64,000 nt of DNA from Pseudomonas gingeri (lineage in GTDB: Bacteria; Pseudomonadota; Gammaproteobacteria; Pseudomonadales; Pseudomonadaceae), in assembly GCF_013386165.1 (NCBI RefSeq), contig NZ_JACAOS010000001.1, positions 361,476-425,475 of the forward strand. Direction: 5' to 3'. Numbering within the stretch: the first letter of the stretch is position 1; each line of letters starts with the position of its first letter. Positions 10,040-19,392 of the stretch are shown here, piece after piece. A model generated the notes under the pieces. That model searched no databases. It was not told where the DNA came from and worked only from the letters and a program-made list of their open reading frames with translations. The position numbers and the translations under genes are program-made.

Positions 10040-10108
10040 TTCAGCCTCGTCATGCTCAACCTTTGACGAGCATGGCCCGCGGAACGGGTTCCCGGGTCAT
10101 CAATAGCG

Positions 10109-10136
10109 AGCCGCTGGCAGTCCAGCGGCTGTTTTC
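10109..10136 (+). terminator. intrinsic terminator between dsbC and hom
   Basis: AGCCGCTGG and CCAGCGGCT form a nine-base-pair perfect stem followed by GTTTTCC. A second perfect hairpin, GGCCGACCTCGTGTCGGCC at 10140-10158, lies just before the hom ribosome-binding site and may be part of the hom leader. Confidence 0.7.
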
Positions 10137-10177
10137 CACGGCCGACCTCGTGTCGGCCGTTTCATGGGGAGTTCAGA

Positions 10178-11482
10178 GTGAAACCGGTCAAAGTAGGCAT
10201 CTGTGGGTTAGGTACCGTCGGTGGCGGCACCTTCAACGTACTTCAGCGTAACGCCGAGGAGATTGCCCGCCGTGCCGGGCGTGGAATCGAAGTGGCTCAA
10301 ATTGCCATGCGTACGCCAAAGCCTCAGTTCCAGACAACCGGTATTGCGATTACCAACGATGTATTCGAAGTCGCGAGCAACCCTGAGATCGATATCGTCG
10401 TCGAGCTGATGGGCGGCTACACCGTGGCCCGCGAGCTGGTGCTCTGCGCCATCGAGAACGGCAAGCACGTGGTCACCGCCAACAAGGCGCTGATCGCCGT
10501 GCACGGTAACGAAATCTTCGCCAAGGCCCGCGAGAAGGGCGTGATCGTCGCGTTCGAAGCGGCAGTGGCCGGCGGTATCCCGGTGATCAAGGCGATTCGC
10601 GAAGGCCTCTCGGCCAACCGCATCAACTGGGTCGCCGGCATCATCAACGGCACCGGTAACTTCATCCTCACCGAAATGCGCGAGAAGGGCCGTACCTTCG
10701 AAGACGTGCTGGCCGAGGCCCAGGCCCTGGGTTACGCCGAAACCGATCCGACCTTCGACGTCGAAGGCATCGACGCCGCGCACAAGCTGACGATCCTGGC
10801 TTCGATCGCTTTCGGTATCCCGCTGCAGTTCGACAAGGCCTACACCGAAGGCATCACCAAGCTGACCACCGCTGACGTCAACTACGCCGAGGCCCTGGGC
10901 TATCGCATCAAGCACCTGGGCGTGGCTCGTAGCACCGCCGCCGGTATCGAGTTGCGGGTTCACCCGACGCTGATCCCTGCCGACCGTCTGCTGGCCAACG
11001 TCAATGGCGTGATGAACGCCGTGATGGTCAACGGCGATGCTTCCGGTTCGACCCTGTTCTACGGCGCCGGTGCCGGCATGGAGCCGACGGCTTCATCGGT
11101 CATTGCCGACCTGGTGGATGTGGTTCGTGCCATGACCAGCGATCCGGAAAACCGCGTCCCGCACCTGGCCTTCCAGCCGGATTCGCTGTCGGCTCACCCG
11201 ATACTGCCGATCGAAGAGTGCGAAAGCGCCTACTACCTGCGTATCCAGGCCAAGGACCATCCGGGCGTGCTGGCCCAGGTCGCGAGCATCCTGTCGGAAC
11301 GCGGCATCAATATCGAATCGATCATGCAGAAGGAAGTCGAAGAACACGACGGCCTGGTGCCGATGATCCTGCTGACCCATCGCGTGCGCGAGCAGCATAT
11401 CAACGACGCCATCGCGGCGCTGGAGGCCCTGCAAGGCGTGGTTGGCCCTGTCGTGCGGATCCGCGTCGAACATTTGAATTAA
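10178..11482 (+). CDS. hom: Homoserine dehydrogenase
   Basis: A 434-residue NAD(P)H-dependent enzyme reducing aspartate semialdehyde to homoserine, the branch point to threonine and methionine. GTG start with GGGGAG upstream. The Rossmann glycine motif GICGLGTVGGGTFN lies at residues 6-19. The catalytic-domain segment GTGNFILTEM is followed by the conserved Lys/Asp region, and a C-terminal ACT domain (about 355-430, 'DHPGVLAQVASILSERGINI') is expected to give threonine feedback inhibition. It precedes thrC by about 110 bases that contain a long palindrome. Confidence 0.98.
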   Translation: MKPVKVGICGLGTVGGGTFNVLQRNAEEIARRAGRGIEVAQIAMRTPKPQFQTTGIAITNDVFEVASNPEIDIVVELMGGYTVARELVLCAIENGKHVVTANKALIAVHGNEIFAKAREKGVIVAFEAAVAGGIPVIKAIREGLSANRINWVAGIINGTGNFILTEMREKGRTFEDVLAEAQALGYAETDPTFDVEGIDAAHKLTILASIAFGIPLQFDKAYTEGITKLTTADVNYAEALGYRIKHLGVARSTAAGIELRVHPTLIPADRLLANVNGVMNAVMVNGDASGSTLFYGAGAGMEPTASSVIADLVDVVRAMTSDPENRVPHLAFQPDSLSAHPILPIEECESAYYLRIQAKDHPGVLAQVASILSERGINIESIMQKEVEEHDGLVPMILLTHRVREQHINDAIAALEALQGVVGPVVRIRVEHLN

Positions 11483-11489
11483 ACAAGCA

Positions 11490-11568
11490 GCTGCGAGCTG
11501 CAAGCTCCAAGCGGCAAGCAAAAGCCCAGTTGCTTTTGGCTTGCGGCTCGGAGCTTGCAGCTCGCAGC
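11490..11568. repeat. long intergenic palindrome between hom and thrC
   Basis: A left arm at 11490-11525 (begins GCTGCGAGCTGCAAGCTCC) and a right arm at 11532-11568 (ends GGAGCTTGCAGCTCGCAGC) are near-perfect complements over about 36 bases, with a six-base spacer. It resembles the 'AAGCTTGCAGCT'-type mobile palindromes scattered through Pseudomonas genomes and differs from the GTAGGAGC REP class seen elsewhere in this window. In RNA it would form one very stable stem between two co-transcribed genes. Confidence 0.85.
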
Positions 11569-11589
11569 CCAAACCGAAGGTTTGCTCTC

Positions 11590-12999
11590 ATGCGCTACAT
11601 CAGTACCCGCGGCCAGGCACCGGCCCTGAACTTCGAAGACGTGCTGCTGGCCGGTCTCGCCAGCGACGGCGGCCTGTACGTGCCGGAAAACCTGCCACGT
11701 TTCACCCAGGAAGAAATCGCTTCCTGGGCCGGCCTGCCGTATCACGAGCTGGCATTCCGGGTCATGCGCCCGTTCGTCACCGGCAGCATTCCGGACGCCG
11801 ACTTCAAGAAAATTCTCGAGGAAACCTACGGCGCTTTCTCCCATGGCTCCGTGGCGCCATTGCGCCAGCTGAACGGCAACGAATGGGTGCTCGAGCTGTT
11901 CCACGGCCCGACCCTGGCGTTCAAGGACTTCGCCCTGCAACTGCTCGGTCGTCTGCTCGACTATGTGCTGGCCAAACGTGGCGAGCGCGTGGTGATTGTC
12001 GGCGCCACCTCCGGTGACACCGGCTCGGCCGCCATCGAAGGCTGCAAGCACTGCGAGAACGTCGACATCTTCATCCTCCACCCGCACAACCGGGTGTCCG
12101 AGGTGCAGCGTCGGCAGATGACCACCCTGTTCGGCGACAACATCCACAACATCGCCATCGAAGGCAACTTCGACGACTGCCAGGAAATGGTCAAGAACAG
12201 CTTCGCCGACCAGAGCTTCCTCAAAGGCACGCGCCTGGTCGCGGTGAACTCGATCAACTGGGCGCGGATCATGGCCCAGATCGTCTACTACTTCCACGCT
12301 GCCCTGCAGTTGGGCGGCCCGGCCCGTTCGGTGGCGTTCTCGGTGCCGACCGGCAACTTCGGCGACATCTTCGCCGGCTACCTGGCGCGCAACATGGGCC
12401 TGCCGATCAGCCAGCTGATCGTCGCCACCAACCGCAACGACATCCTGCACCGCTTCATGAGCGGCAACCAGTACGTCAAGGACACCCTGCACGCGACCCT
12501 GTCGCCGTCCATGGACATCATGGTTTCGTCGAACTTCGAACGCCTGCTGTTCGACTTGCACGGGCGCAACGGCGCGGCCATCGCCGGCTTGATGGACACC
12601 TTCAAGCAAGGTGGCGGTTTCAGTGTCGACCAGGACCGCTGGAGCGAAGCGCGCAAGCTGTTCGACTCCCTGGCCGTGGACGATGCACAGACCTGCGAAA
12701 CCATCGCTGAAGTCTTCGCCCAGAGCGGTGAAGTCCTCGATCCGCACACCGCCATCGGCGTACGTGCGGCTCGCGAGTGCCGACGTAGCCTGGACACCCC
12801 GATGGTGATCCTGGGGACCGCGCATCCGGTCAAGTTTCCTGAGGCAGTGGAGAAAGCTGGCGTAGGAAAAGCACTCGAACTACCTGCGCACCTTTCCGAT
12901 TTGTTTGAGCGAGATGAGCGTTGCACGGTCTTGGCCAATGACTTGAAAGTCGTTCAGGCCTTTGTCAGCCAGCATGGTAACCGTGGTAAGCCGCTCTGA
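11590..12999 (+). CDS. thrC: Threonine synthase
   Basis: A 469-residue PLP enzyme converting O-phosphohomoserine to threonine. ATG at 11590, beginning MRYISTRGQAPALNFEDVLL as is standard for proteobacterial ThrC. The open frame extends back into hom and the palindrome, but that extension is not protein-like. The PLP lysine is in LAFKDFALQ, and the phosphate-binding GATSGDTGSAAIEG loop and FSVPTGNFGDIFAGY are present. It works directly after Hom in the pathway. An intrinsic terminator follows at 13022. Confidence 0.97.
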   Translation: MRYISTRGQAPALNFEDVLLAGLASDGGLYVPENLPRFTQEEIASWAGLPYHELAFRVMRPFVTGSIPDADFKKILEETYGAFSHGSVAPLRQLNGNEWVLELFHGPTLAFKDFALQLLGRLLDYVLAKRGERVVIVGATSGDTGSAAIEGCKHCENVDIFILHPHNRVSEVQRRQMTTLFGDNIHNIAIEGNFDDCQEMVKNSFADQSFLKGTRLVAVNSINWARIMAQIVYYFHAALQLGGPARSVAFSVPTGNFGDIFAGYLARNMGLPISQLIVATNRNDILHRFMSGNQYVKDTLHATLSPSMDIMVSSNFERLLFDLHGRNGAAIAGLMDTFKQGGGFSVDQDRWSEARKLFDSLAVDDAQTCETIAEVFAQSGEVLDPHTAIGVRAARECRRSLDTPMVILGTAHPVKFPEAVEKAGVGKALELPAHLSDLFERDERCTVLANDLKVVQAFVSQHGNRGKPL

Positions 13000-13021
13000 C
13001 AGACTAGAACGGTCACACATT

Positions 13022-13047
13022 AAAGCCCGCCCCTTGGCGGGCTTTAT
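13022..13047 (+). terminator. intrinsic terminator after thrC
   Basis: AAAGCCCGCC and GGCGGGCTTT form a perfect stem with a short CCTT loop, followed by ATCGTTTTC. It separates the threonine genes from the kinase gene. Confidence 0.85.
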
Positions 13048-13121
13048 CGTTTTCGCATGTCAAACTTGCCTTGTTTTTTTGCCATTTCTTGAAATGGGCC
13101 GAAGGGGGCAAGTCGTTCGTC

Positions 13122-16100
13122 ATGGTGTTTTTGGGTCGATCCATACAATCCGTTCTGGGCATTCTGTGCGGGTGGCTGCTGCTGTGCGTGCCCGTCAGCG
13201 CACTGGCGGCCCAGGGCCTGCCGTTCAGCTTGCCGCCCTCGTTCGTCGAGGTCGAGCGCCTGCCCCTGAGTCCGGAGGAGGAGCAATGGCTGGGGCCCGA
13301 ACGAACCTTGCGGGTGGGGATTTCGGTCGCCGACTATGAGCCCGTCGATATCACCAACGACCGCAACCGCTACCAGGGCATCAGTGCCGATTACGTCGGG
13401 CTGATCCGCGATCGCCTGGGGGTGGGGGTCCAGGTGCTCGGCTTCGGCGAGCGCGACCAGGCCGTCGAGGCATTGCGCAACGGCCAGATCGATATTCTCA
13501 CCAGTGCCAACGGCTACGAGCGCGGCGTGCCCGGGCTGACGTTCTCCAGCGACTATATGCCGGACCGTTCGGTGATCGTCGGCCGCGCCGGCGGCCATGG
13601 CTTTCACGATCTGAACGGCAAGAAGGTGGTGTTGCTCGACGGTTACGCCGATGCCCAGGTGGTACACGCGACCTATCCGCAGAGCGAGATCATCCTCGCC
13701 CCGACCCTCTACAGTGCCCTGGAGGCATTGTCCCAGGGCGAGGTCGAGGCGTTTATCGGTAACGAGGTGATCGTCCGGGCCTACAAGAGCCTGCGGCCCT
13801 ACATGGGCGTGCACATCAAGGACAAGAGCGAGTTGCCGCCGATTGGCTTCGCCTTTGCCACGCGCCAGTCCGATCACGTGCTCAGCGACCTGGTGGAGCG
13901 GGTCCTGGACAATACCGACAACGCCACGCGGCGGGAGATCCTCGCCCGCTGGACCACCGGCTTCGGCTCGGACATCACCCAGCAGCGCATCAGCCTCACC
14001 GCCGCGGAGCTGGCCTGGATCGACCGCCATCCGCGGGTCTCGGTGGTGGCCCAGCCGTATCCGCCACATATCTACAGGGACGGCCATAACCGCTGGGTCG
14101 GTCTCAATCCGGACCTGCTGTCGCGCATTTCGCGTATGACCGGCCTGGAGTTCGAGTTCCGCGAAACCGGCTCCACCGCCGAAAGCGTCGATCTGCTGCA
14201 CGACGGCAAGGCGTTGATGAGCACGACGTTGGCCGAAAGTGTCGAGCGCAAGGCTTTCCTCAATTTCACCTACGCCTTTGGCGGCAGCGCCTGGGTGTTC
14301 GTGGTGCGCGTGCACGACTCGCCCCTCGGCTCGCTTTCGCAGTTGTCCGGGCGGGTGCTGGTAATGCCGGAAAAACATGCGCTGGAACCGATGATCCGCA
14401 AGAACTACCCGGACATCGAACTGATCACGGTCAAGACGCCGGAGGAGGCCCGGGCGATGGTCGAGCGTGGCGAAGCGACCGCAACGATCCAGAGCGATAC
14501 GCGGGCCTACCTGTATCCGCCGGGGCGGCTGAAGGTCGGGCGCAGTGTCGAAGGGCTCTGGTCGGCGGACAGTTTCTCGGTGGTCAAGACCGAGCCGGAG
14601 CTGCTGAGTATTCTGAACAAGGCCCTGGAGGCGTTTCCCGTGGCCGAACTGCGCGCGCTGCGGATCAAATGGCACGGCGCGATCGGTGTCGCGCCAATGC
14701 GTCCGGTCTGGGAACGGGTGCCGCGTTGGGTCTACGTTCTGACGGCGGTGATGATCCTGCTGGGGGGGGTGTCCCTGGCCTGGAACCGTCGGCTGAATAT
14801 CCAGGTTCGCCAGCGGCGCCGGGCCGAACAGGAACTCAGCGATCAACTGGCTTTCCAGCGCGCCCTGCTGGACGGTATCCCCAATCCGATTTTCGTGCGC
14901 GACCTGGACGGTCGCATGATGACCTGCAATCGCAGTTACCAGGAACGTCTTTCCACCACCCTGGAACAGGTCCAGGGCCGACGGATCACCGAAGTGGATA
15001 TCTTGCCCCAGGCCACCGCGGAGCAACTGCATGCCGAGTTTATCCAGCTGTTCGAGGACCAGCAGCCGCAGTTCAAGGACCGTCAGCTCGACTTTGCCAG
15101 CGGTCGGATCGACATCTATCAGTGGATGGTGCCGTTCTATTCGGCGGAGGCGCAATTGCAGGGACTGCTCGGTGGCTGGATCGACATCACCGAACGCAAA
15201 CAGCTCGAGGCCCAGTTGATGGAGGCACGCCAGCAGGCAGAGCAGGCCAACCAGGCCAAGAGCGCGTTCCTGGCGACCATGAGTCATGAAATTCGCACCC
15301 CCATGGTGGCGATCATCGGCCTGCTTGAACTCGAGCGCGAACAGGTCCGGGCTGATGGGCAGGAACTCTCCCAGGCGCTGCAGGTGGCGTACCAGTCGGC
15401 ACAGGAACTGACGGACTTGATCGGCGACAGCCTCGATCTGGCCAAGATCGAGGCCGGCGGCATGCACCTGGCGTTGCGCGCCGGCTCCCTGGTCGAGCAT
15501 CTGGAAAGCGTACGGCAACTGTTCGAGGCCACGGCGCGGGGCAAGGGCATCGAGTTGGTCCTGGAGATGGAACCGGGTTTGGCGGGCGATTACTGGTTCG
15601 ACCCGCTGCGTTTGCGCCAGGTGTTGAACAACCTGATCGGCAATGCACTGAAATTTACCGCCGAGGGCTCCGTGCGTATTCACGTGCGCAGGGCGGCGTC
15701 GACAGTAGAGCTGGAAACCTTGCATATCAGCATCGAAGACAGTGGCAAGGGGATCGGCCTTGAACAGCAGAAAACGCTCTTCACCCCCTTTGTCCAGATC
15801 CGTGGTCAGGCCGATGAAGAATACGGTGGTACCGGCCTGGGCTTGAGTATCTGCAAGCAACTGGTGGAGTTGATGGGCGGCAGCATCGCCTTGTTGAGCC
15901 GGTCGGGAGAAGGCACGCGGGTGCGTATCGAACTGGCCCTCAAACCCGTGGGGCAGGCCCCTGCCGTGCCTCCCTTGGCGGAGGCACCCAGGCCTCGGCT
16001 GGCGTCGCTCAAGGTGTTGATTGTCGACGACCTGTCCGCCAACTGCCTGGTGCTCAACCAGCAGTTGCGTTTTCTCGGCCAGCAGGTCGTCGCCTGCCAG

Positions 16101-16727
16101 AGTGGCGAGGCCGCGTTGCAGGCGTTGCAGGAGGAGCCCTTCGATCTGGTGATCACCGATTGCAATATGCCGGACATGAGCGGTTATGCACTGGCCGAGG
16201 CGATACGCCGGATCGAGGCCCGGGAGCAGCGAGCGCCGTGCCCGGTGGTCGGTTGTACGGCCAATGCCATGAGCGACGAACGTCAACGTTGCCTGCAGGC
16301 GGGGATGACCGAACTGCTGGTCAAGCCGGTCTCCCTGGATGAGCTGGCGCAACTGCTGGCGAGCATCGAGCCTGAACAGTCCTTTGATATTCAGGCCTTG
16401 AGCGCCATGACCTGTGCCAACGCGCAGGTCATGCGCCGGATGTTGCTGGAACTGCGCAAGAACCTCGAACAGGAGCGCGGGGCACTGGAGGTCGCGGCGC
16501 AGGTGCACAACTGGGAAGGCCTGGCGGTGGCGGTCCATCGGCTCAAGGGCATCGCCTGCCTGATTGATGCCATCGCCCTGGCACATGCTTGCGCCGACCT
16601 CGACAGCAGTGTGCGGCTCAAGTCCAACGAACGGGTGGCGGCGGACTGGCAGGCACTCAAGCACGCCATCGAACGGGTTCTCGACGATATCGAACCGCAT
16701 CTGCGGGCGGATATTCCGGCACTTTAG
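13122..16727 (+). CDS. BvgS/EvgS-type unorthodox hybrid sensor kinase (RocS-like)
   Basis: About 1201 residues from the ATG at 13122; the frame opens at 13071, but the later ATG starts a signal-like hydrophobic stretch (VLGILCGWLLLCVPVSALAA) and has a purine-rich site upstream. Domains in order: signal/anchor; two periplasmic solute-binding (SBP_bac_3, Venus-flytrap) domains at about 50-270 and 285-515; one membrane helix at about 537-555; PAS at about 580-695; HisKA with H722 in FLATMSHEIRTPM; HATPase with NALKFT and GTGLGLSICK; receiver with D1013; Hpt with H1139 in VHRLKGIA. The full phosphorelay is therefore intact. A REC-EAL gene follows and a LuxR-type regulator converges, the gene set of P. 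aeruginosa RocS1-RocR-RocA1. The ligand is unknown. Confidence 0.92.
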   Translation: MVFLGRSIQSVLGILCGWLLLCVPVSALAAQGLPFSLPPSFVEVERLPLSPEEEQWLGPERTLRVGISVADYEPVDITNDRNRYQGISADYVGLIRDRLGVGVQVLGFGERDQAVEALRNGQIDILTSANGYERGVPGLTFSSDYMPDRSVIVGRAGGHGFHDLNGKKVVLLDGYADAQVVHATYPQSEIILAPTLYSALEALSQGEVEAFIGNEVIVRAYKSLRPYMGVHIKDKSELPPIGFAFATRQSDHVLSDLVERVLDNTDNATRREILARWTTGFGSDITQQRISLTAAELAWIDRHPRVSVVAQPYPPHIYRDGHNRWVGLNPDLLSRISRMTGLEFEFRETGSTAESVDLLHDGKALMSTTLAESVERKAFLNFTYAFGGSAWVFVVRVHDSPLGSLSQLSGRVLVMPEKHALEPMIRKNYPDIELITVKTPEEARAMVERGEATATIQSDTRAYLYPPGRLKVGRSVEGLWSADSFSVVKTEPELLSILNKALEAFPVAELRALRIKWHGAIGVAPMRPVWERVPRWVYVLTAVMILLGGVSLAWNRRLNIQVRQRRRAEQELSDQLAFQRALLDGIPNPIFVRDLDGRMMTCNRSYQERLSTTLEQVQGRRITEVDILPQATAEQLHAEFIQLFEDQQPQFKDRQLDFASGRIDIYQWMVPFYSAEAQLQGLLGGWIDITERKQLEAQLMEARQQAEQANQAKSAFLATMSHEIRTPMVAIIGLLELEREQVRADGQELSQALQVAYQSAQELTDLIGDSLDLAKIEAGGMHLALRAGSLVEHLESVRQLFEATARGKGIELVLEMEPGLAGDYWFDPLRLRQVLNNLIGNALKFTAEGSVRIHVRRAASTVELETLHISIEDSGKGIGLEQQKTLFTPFVQIRGQADEEYGGTGLGLSICKQLVELMGGSIALLSRSGEGTRVRIELALKPVGQAPAVPPLAEAPRPRLASLKVLIVDDLSANCLVLNQQLRFLGQQVVACQSGEAALQALQEEPFDLVITDCNMPDMSGYALAEAIRRIEAREQRAPCPVVGCTANAMSDERQRCLQAGMTELLVKPVSLDELAQLLASIEPEQSFDIQALSAMTCANAQVMRRMLLELRKNLEQERGALEVAAQVHNWEGLAVAVHRLKGIACLIDAIALAHACADLDSSVRLKSNERVAADWQALKHAIERVLDDIEPHLRADIPAL

Positions 16728-16815
16728 GACTTGTCCTATGGGGCGCGGATGGGGTGGTTGATTAAGATCGAGGGTCATTGCGGAGTACGGCCGCCTCATT
16801 GTGTGGAGACCCTCG

Positions 16816-18078
16816 ATGCGCGCACTCAAAGTCCTGATTCTCGAAGACAACTCTTTTCAACTGATGGCCCTGCATCAGATGCTCAATGCCGCTGGTGTCT
16901 TTGATGTGCTGACGGCGGAAAGCGTCGAGAGCGCCCGGCAGTCGTTGGCCAATCGTGGCCCTATCGATGTGGCTATCTGCGACCTGCACCTGGAGGCGGG
17001 GGATGGCCTGACGTTGATTCGTTCCCTGGCCGAGGGGCAGGAAGCGCAGGCACTGATCATCCTCAGCAGTGCCGAGCAGGAGGTGCTCGAGGGGGCTGCG
17101 CATATGGCCCGCCAGCAGGGGCTGCATGTCCTCGGTTGCCTGCGCAAGCCAGCGTCGGCCGCGGCCCTGGCGGAATTGCTGGCGAGCTATCAGCAACGTT
17201 TCGCCCGACAGCGCCCCGGCCTGCCGCTGGCCCAGGTCTGCGAGTTGCTGTCGCTGCACGAACTCCAGGCCTGCGCCGGGGCTTCGGCCATCGAAAAATA
17301 CGCGACCGCGCACTTTCAACCCAAGCTGACCCATGACGGCCGAGTCGCCGGGGTCGAGGTACTGCCGCGTTGGCAACACCCGGAACAGGGGCTGTTGCTG
17401 CCCGGCAGTTTCATGCCGGTGTTGGAGTACGCCGGGCTGGCGCAGACGCTGATCTGGCAGGTGCTGGAGCAGGCCGTGAGCCTGTCGGCCGAGGTGCGTT
17501 TCGCCACGGATGAGGCCTTGCCGGTCACGGTGAGTCTTCCGGGGAACGTGCTGGAACAGCTGGACTTCTCTGAGCAACTGAAGGCCTTGCTGGAGCGTTT
17601 CGAACTACCCGCCGAGCGCTTGACCCTTGAGGTACTGGAAACCGCCGAGTCCAGCAGCGTGGCGTTGACTGAAGGCTTGCTGAGGTTGCGCATGCTCGGT
17701 TGCCAGTTGTCCGTCGGCGATTTCGGCCTGGGCGGCGGTAGCCTTCAGCGCCTGCTCGAACGGCCCTTCACCGAGCTGAAGATCACCTCGCCCTTCGTGG
17801 TCGGGATGGCGGCGGACGCGCGCAAGTCGGCGATTGTCGCCGGCGCCTTGCGCATGGCCCGGGGCATGAACTTGCAGGTGGTACTCAGCGGGGTCGACAG
17901 CGAAAGCGACTGCCTGGCGGCCAAGGCCCTGGGCGATTCGCTGATACAAGGAGATTTCGTCGCCGTGTCCATGAGTCGCGCGCAACTGTTGTCCTGGCTT
18001 GAAGTGGCGGGTTTCGGTCCGGTTTACCCGCTGTCCGGGCCTTTGAAATACGCCGCCATGAACAGCGTCAATCTGTAG
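16816..18078 (+). CDS. REC-EAL response regulator, RocR-like, with degenerate EAL active site
   Basis: A 420-residue protein from the ATG at 16816. The receiver domain (about 1-125) keeps the phospho-acceptor D56 in AICDLHLE, and the EAL domain spans about 155-410. Key EAL positions compared with RocR: the EAL motif reads E181-V-L; the metal-ligand Asn is S240; E272 and E275 remain; the first Asp of DDFG is G301 (sequence VGDFG); K322 remains; the catalytic-base Glu of the AEGVE loop is S358 with D361 next (LSGVDS); Q378-G is kept. Loss of the Asn, Asp and Glu argues against c-di-GMP hydrolysis, so a ligand-binding or protein-binding role for the EAL domain is inferred. It lies 88 bases after the hybrid kinase. 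Confidence 0.88.
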   Translation: MRALKVLILEDNSFQLMALHQMLNAAGVFDVLTAESVESARQSLANRGPIDVAICDLHLEAGDGLTLIRSLAEGQEAQALIILSSAEQEVLEGAAHMARQQGLHVLGCLRKPASAAALAELLASYQQRFARQRPGLPLAQVCELLSLHELQACAGASAIEKYATAHFQPKLTHDGRVAGVEVLPRWQHPEQGLLLPGSFMPVLEYAGLAQTLIWQVLEQAVSLSAEVRFATDEALPVTVSLPGNVLEQLDFSEQLKALLERFELPAERLTLEVLETAESSSVALTEGLLRLRMLGCQLSVGDFGLGGGSLQRLLERPFTELKITSPFVVGMAADARKSAIVAGALRMARGMNLQVVLSGVDSESDCLAAKALGDSLIQGDFVAVSMSRAQLLSWLEVAGFGPVYPLSGPLKYAAMNSVNL

Positions 18079-18090
18079 CCGCCGACCCAT

Positions 18091-18771
18091 TCAGGCCAGC
18101 CCATGTTCCTGCAGATAGAGAAACAACGCCGCATCGTTGGACAGCCCGAGCTTGCGCATGGCGCTGACCTTCTGCGCACTCACGGTCTGCTTGCTGCGGC
18201 ACAGTTGCGTGGCGATTTCACCGACGGTGCGCCCGGCCGCCAGCAGGCGCGTCACCTCCAGCTCCCGGGGTGAAAGTTTCTCCTGGTCGCCCAGACGGTG
18301 CTCACCGACCTCGCCGGCCAGCGCCAGGGTCTGGCGAATCGAATTGGCCACATAGGGTCGTCGGTGACGTACCTGGGCAATGGCCTCCGGCAGCTCGGCG
18401 GCCAGGCTGGCCTTGCTCAGGAGCCCCATGACCCCGAGATCGAGAATGGAACGGAACAGCCCGGCATTGTTGAGCATGGTCACCACCACGACCGGTAGCC
18501 GCGGGTGTTGCCGAGTCACGCTTTCGAGCATGCGCAGGCCGTCGTTCTGCTGTTCGACCGGCATCATGAAGTCGGTGACCAGTACTTCGCAGGCGCAGCT
18601 TTGCAGGCGCTCCAGAAGGTCCTGCGGCGAGCTCGCCTCGCCCACCACCTTCAGGCCGGGGTCGCGTTCGAGGACGACGCGCAGGCCGATCAGGAAAATC
18701 GGATGATCGTCCGCGAGAATGATGCGCAAGGGCGGCGGGGACGTTGAGTCGGGTTGTTTTCTCTCTGTCAT
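18091..18771 (-). CDS. NarL/LuxR-family response regulator (RocA/BvgA-like)
   Basis: A 226-residue transcription factor. The receiver domain (about 15-135) has the acidic pair in LADDHP and the phospho-acceptor Asp of VLVTDFMMP. The LuxR helix-turn-helix lies at about 165-215 (LSPRELEVTRLLAAGRTVGEIATQLCRSKQTVSAQ). It is convergent with the REC-EAL gene, only 12 bases apart, the same arrangement as rocA1 beside rocR. It is the likely output partner of the Hpt domain of the hybrid kinase, with the REC-EAL protein competing for or modulating the signal. In relatives the targets are fimbrial (cup) or virulence genes; none are in this window. Confidence 0.9.
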   Translation of the reverse strand: MTERKQPDSTSPPPLRIILADDHPIFLIGLRVVLERDPGLKVVGEASSPQDLLERLQSCACEVLVTDFMMPVEQQNDGLRMLESVTRQHPRLPVVVVTMLNNAGLFRSILDLGVMGLLSKASLAAELPEAIAQVRHRRPYVANSIRQTLALAGEVGEHRLGDQEKLSPRELEVTRLLAAGRTVGEIATQLCRSKQTVSAQKVSAMRKLGLSNDAALFLYLQEHGLA

Positions 18772-18940
18772 CTTTCTCGTTCATGCTCGCAATGGAACGG
18801 TAGGAACAGCGGCTGGATGTTCGGCTTGCACGGATATCAGGTTAGCTGGCTTGACGAACTTTCTTCTCTGACTGGCGGTCTTTGACTTCAACCCCTTTGT
18901 TTTTGACCTGTCGGGTTTTGACTATTGAGTGGTGATCGAG

Positions 18941-19231
18941 ATGGAAAGTATCAGTCTGTTGCTGAATGAAGCATTGAGTCCTTATCCCGTGACCCTGACA
19001 CCCTCGGGCAGCCAGGGTGAATGTCTGCTGACCGTGAACAACCGCGCCGGTCTGCTCCTGCTGACCCGTGAAATCAGCCACGCACAATTGAACGACAAGC
19101 GCCTGTTGACCGATGTGGTGGATGGGCTGCATCGCGATCTGCGCATTGCCGAAGGGCGCCTGGAACCCTGTGTGATCGCGGCTTTGCGTCATGCGGCCGA
19201 GGACAAGATGTTCCGTTCGGCTCGCGTGTAA
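18941..19231 (+). CDS. small DUF3509-like protein
   Basis: A 96-residue protein (MESISLLLNEALSPYPVTLTP...) resembling the small Pseudomonas family DUF3509; the function is unknown. It has no signal peptide or membrane segment. The last third is helical with several charged residues. In-frame GTG codons at 18929 and 18932 could also start it; none of the starts has a good ribosome site, and the ATG is chosen because relatives I recall begin close to this point. It stands alone, followed by a rho-independent terminator at 19342. Confidence 0.7.
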   Translation: MESISLLLNEALSPYPVTLTPSGSQGECLLTVNNRAGLLLLTREISHAQLNDKRLLTDVVDGLHRDLRIAEGRLEPCVIAALRHAAEDKMFRSARV

Positions 19232-19341
19232 AATTTTTTGGGAACCTTTTTTCCGAAAGGGTTGTCGTATTTATAACGGCAGGATCAAGCATTGTGCTCC
19301 GGTGCTTGTAGCTTGTCGTACTGGTCTTTGTAGGCCACGTT

Positions 19342-19380
19342 TAACCCCGAGTTGTTTCCCCACTTCTCGGGGTTTCTTTT
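19342..19380. terminator. intrinsic terminator between DUF3509-like gene and binding protein gene
   Basis: TAACCCCGAG and CTCGGGGTTTCTTTT form a stem of about nine base pairs around a loop of about 14 bases, with a T-rich tail on the plus strand. It lies between two convergent genes. Confidence 0.75.
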
Positions 19381-19392
19381 GTCCGGCGTTTG

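Noticed and set aside
11218..11589. N-terminal extension of thrC through the end of hom and the palindrome
   Set aside because: The extension is Arg/Gly/Pro-rich, crosses the hom coding region in another frame and is absent from the threonine synthase family.
13044..16850. 1268-codon minus-strand frame opposite the hybrid kinase
   Set aside because: The plus-strand frame shows eight coherent domains with all phosphorelay residues; the minus frame is a low-complexity shadow.
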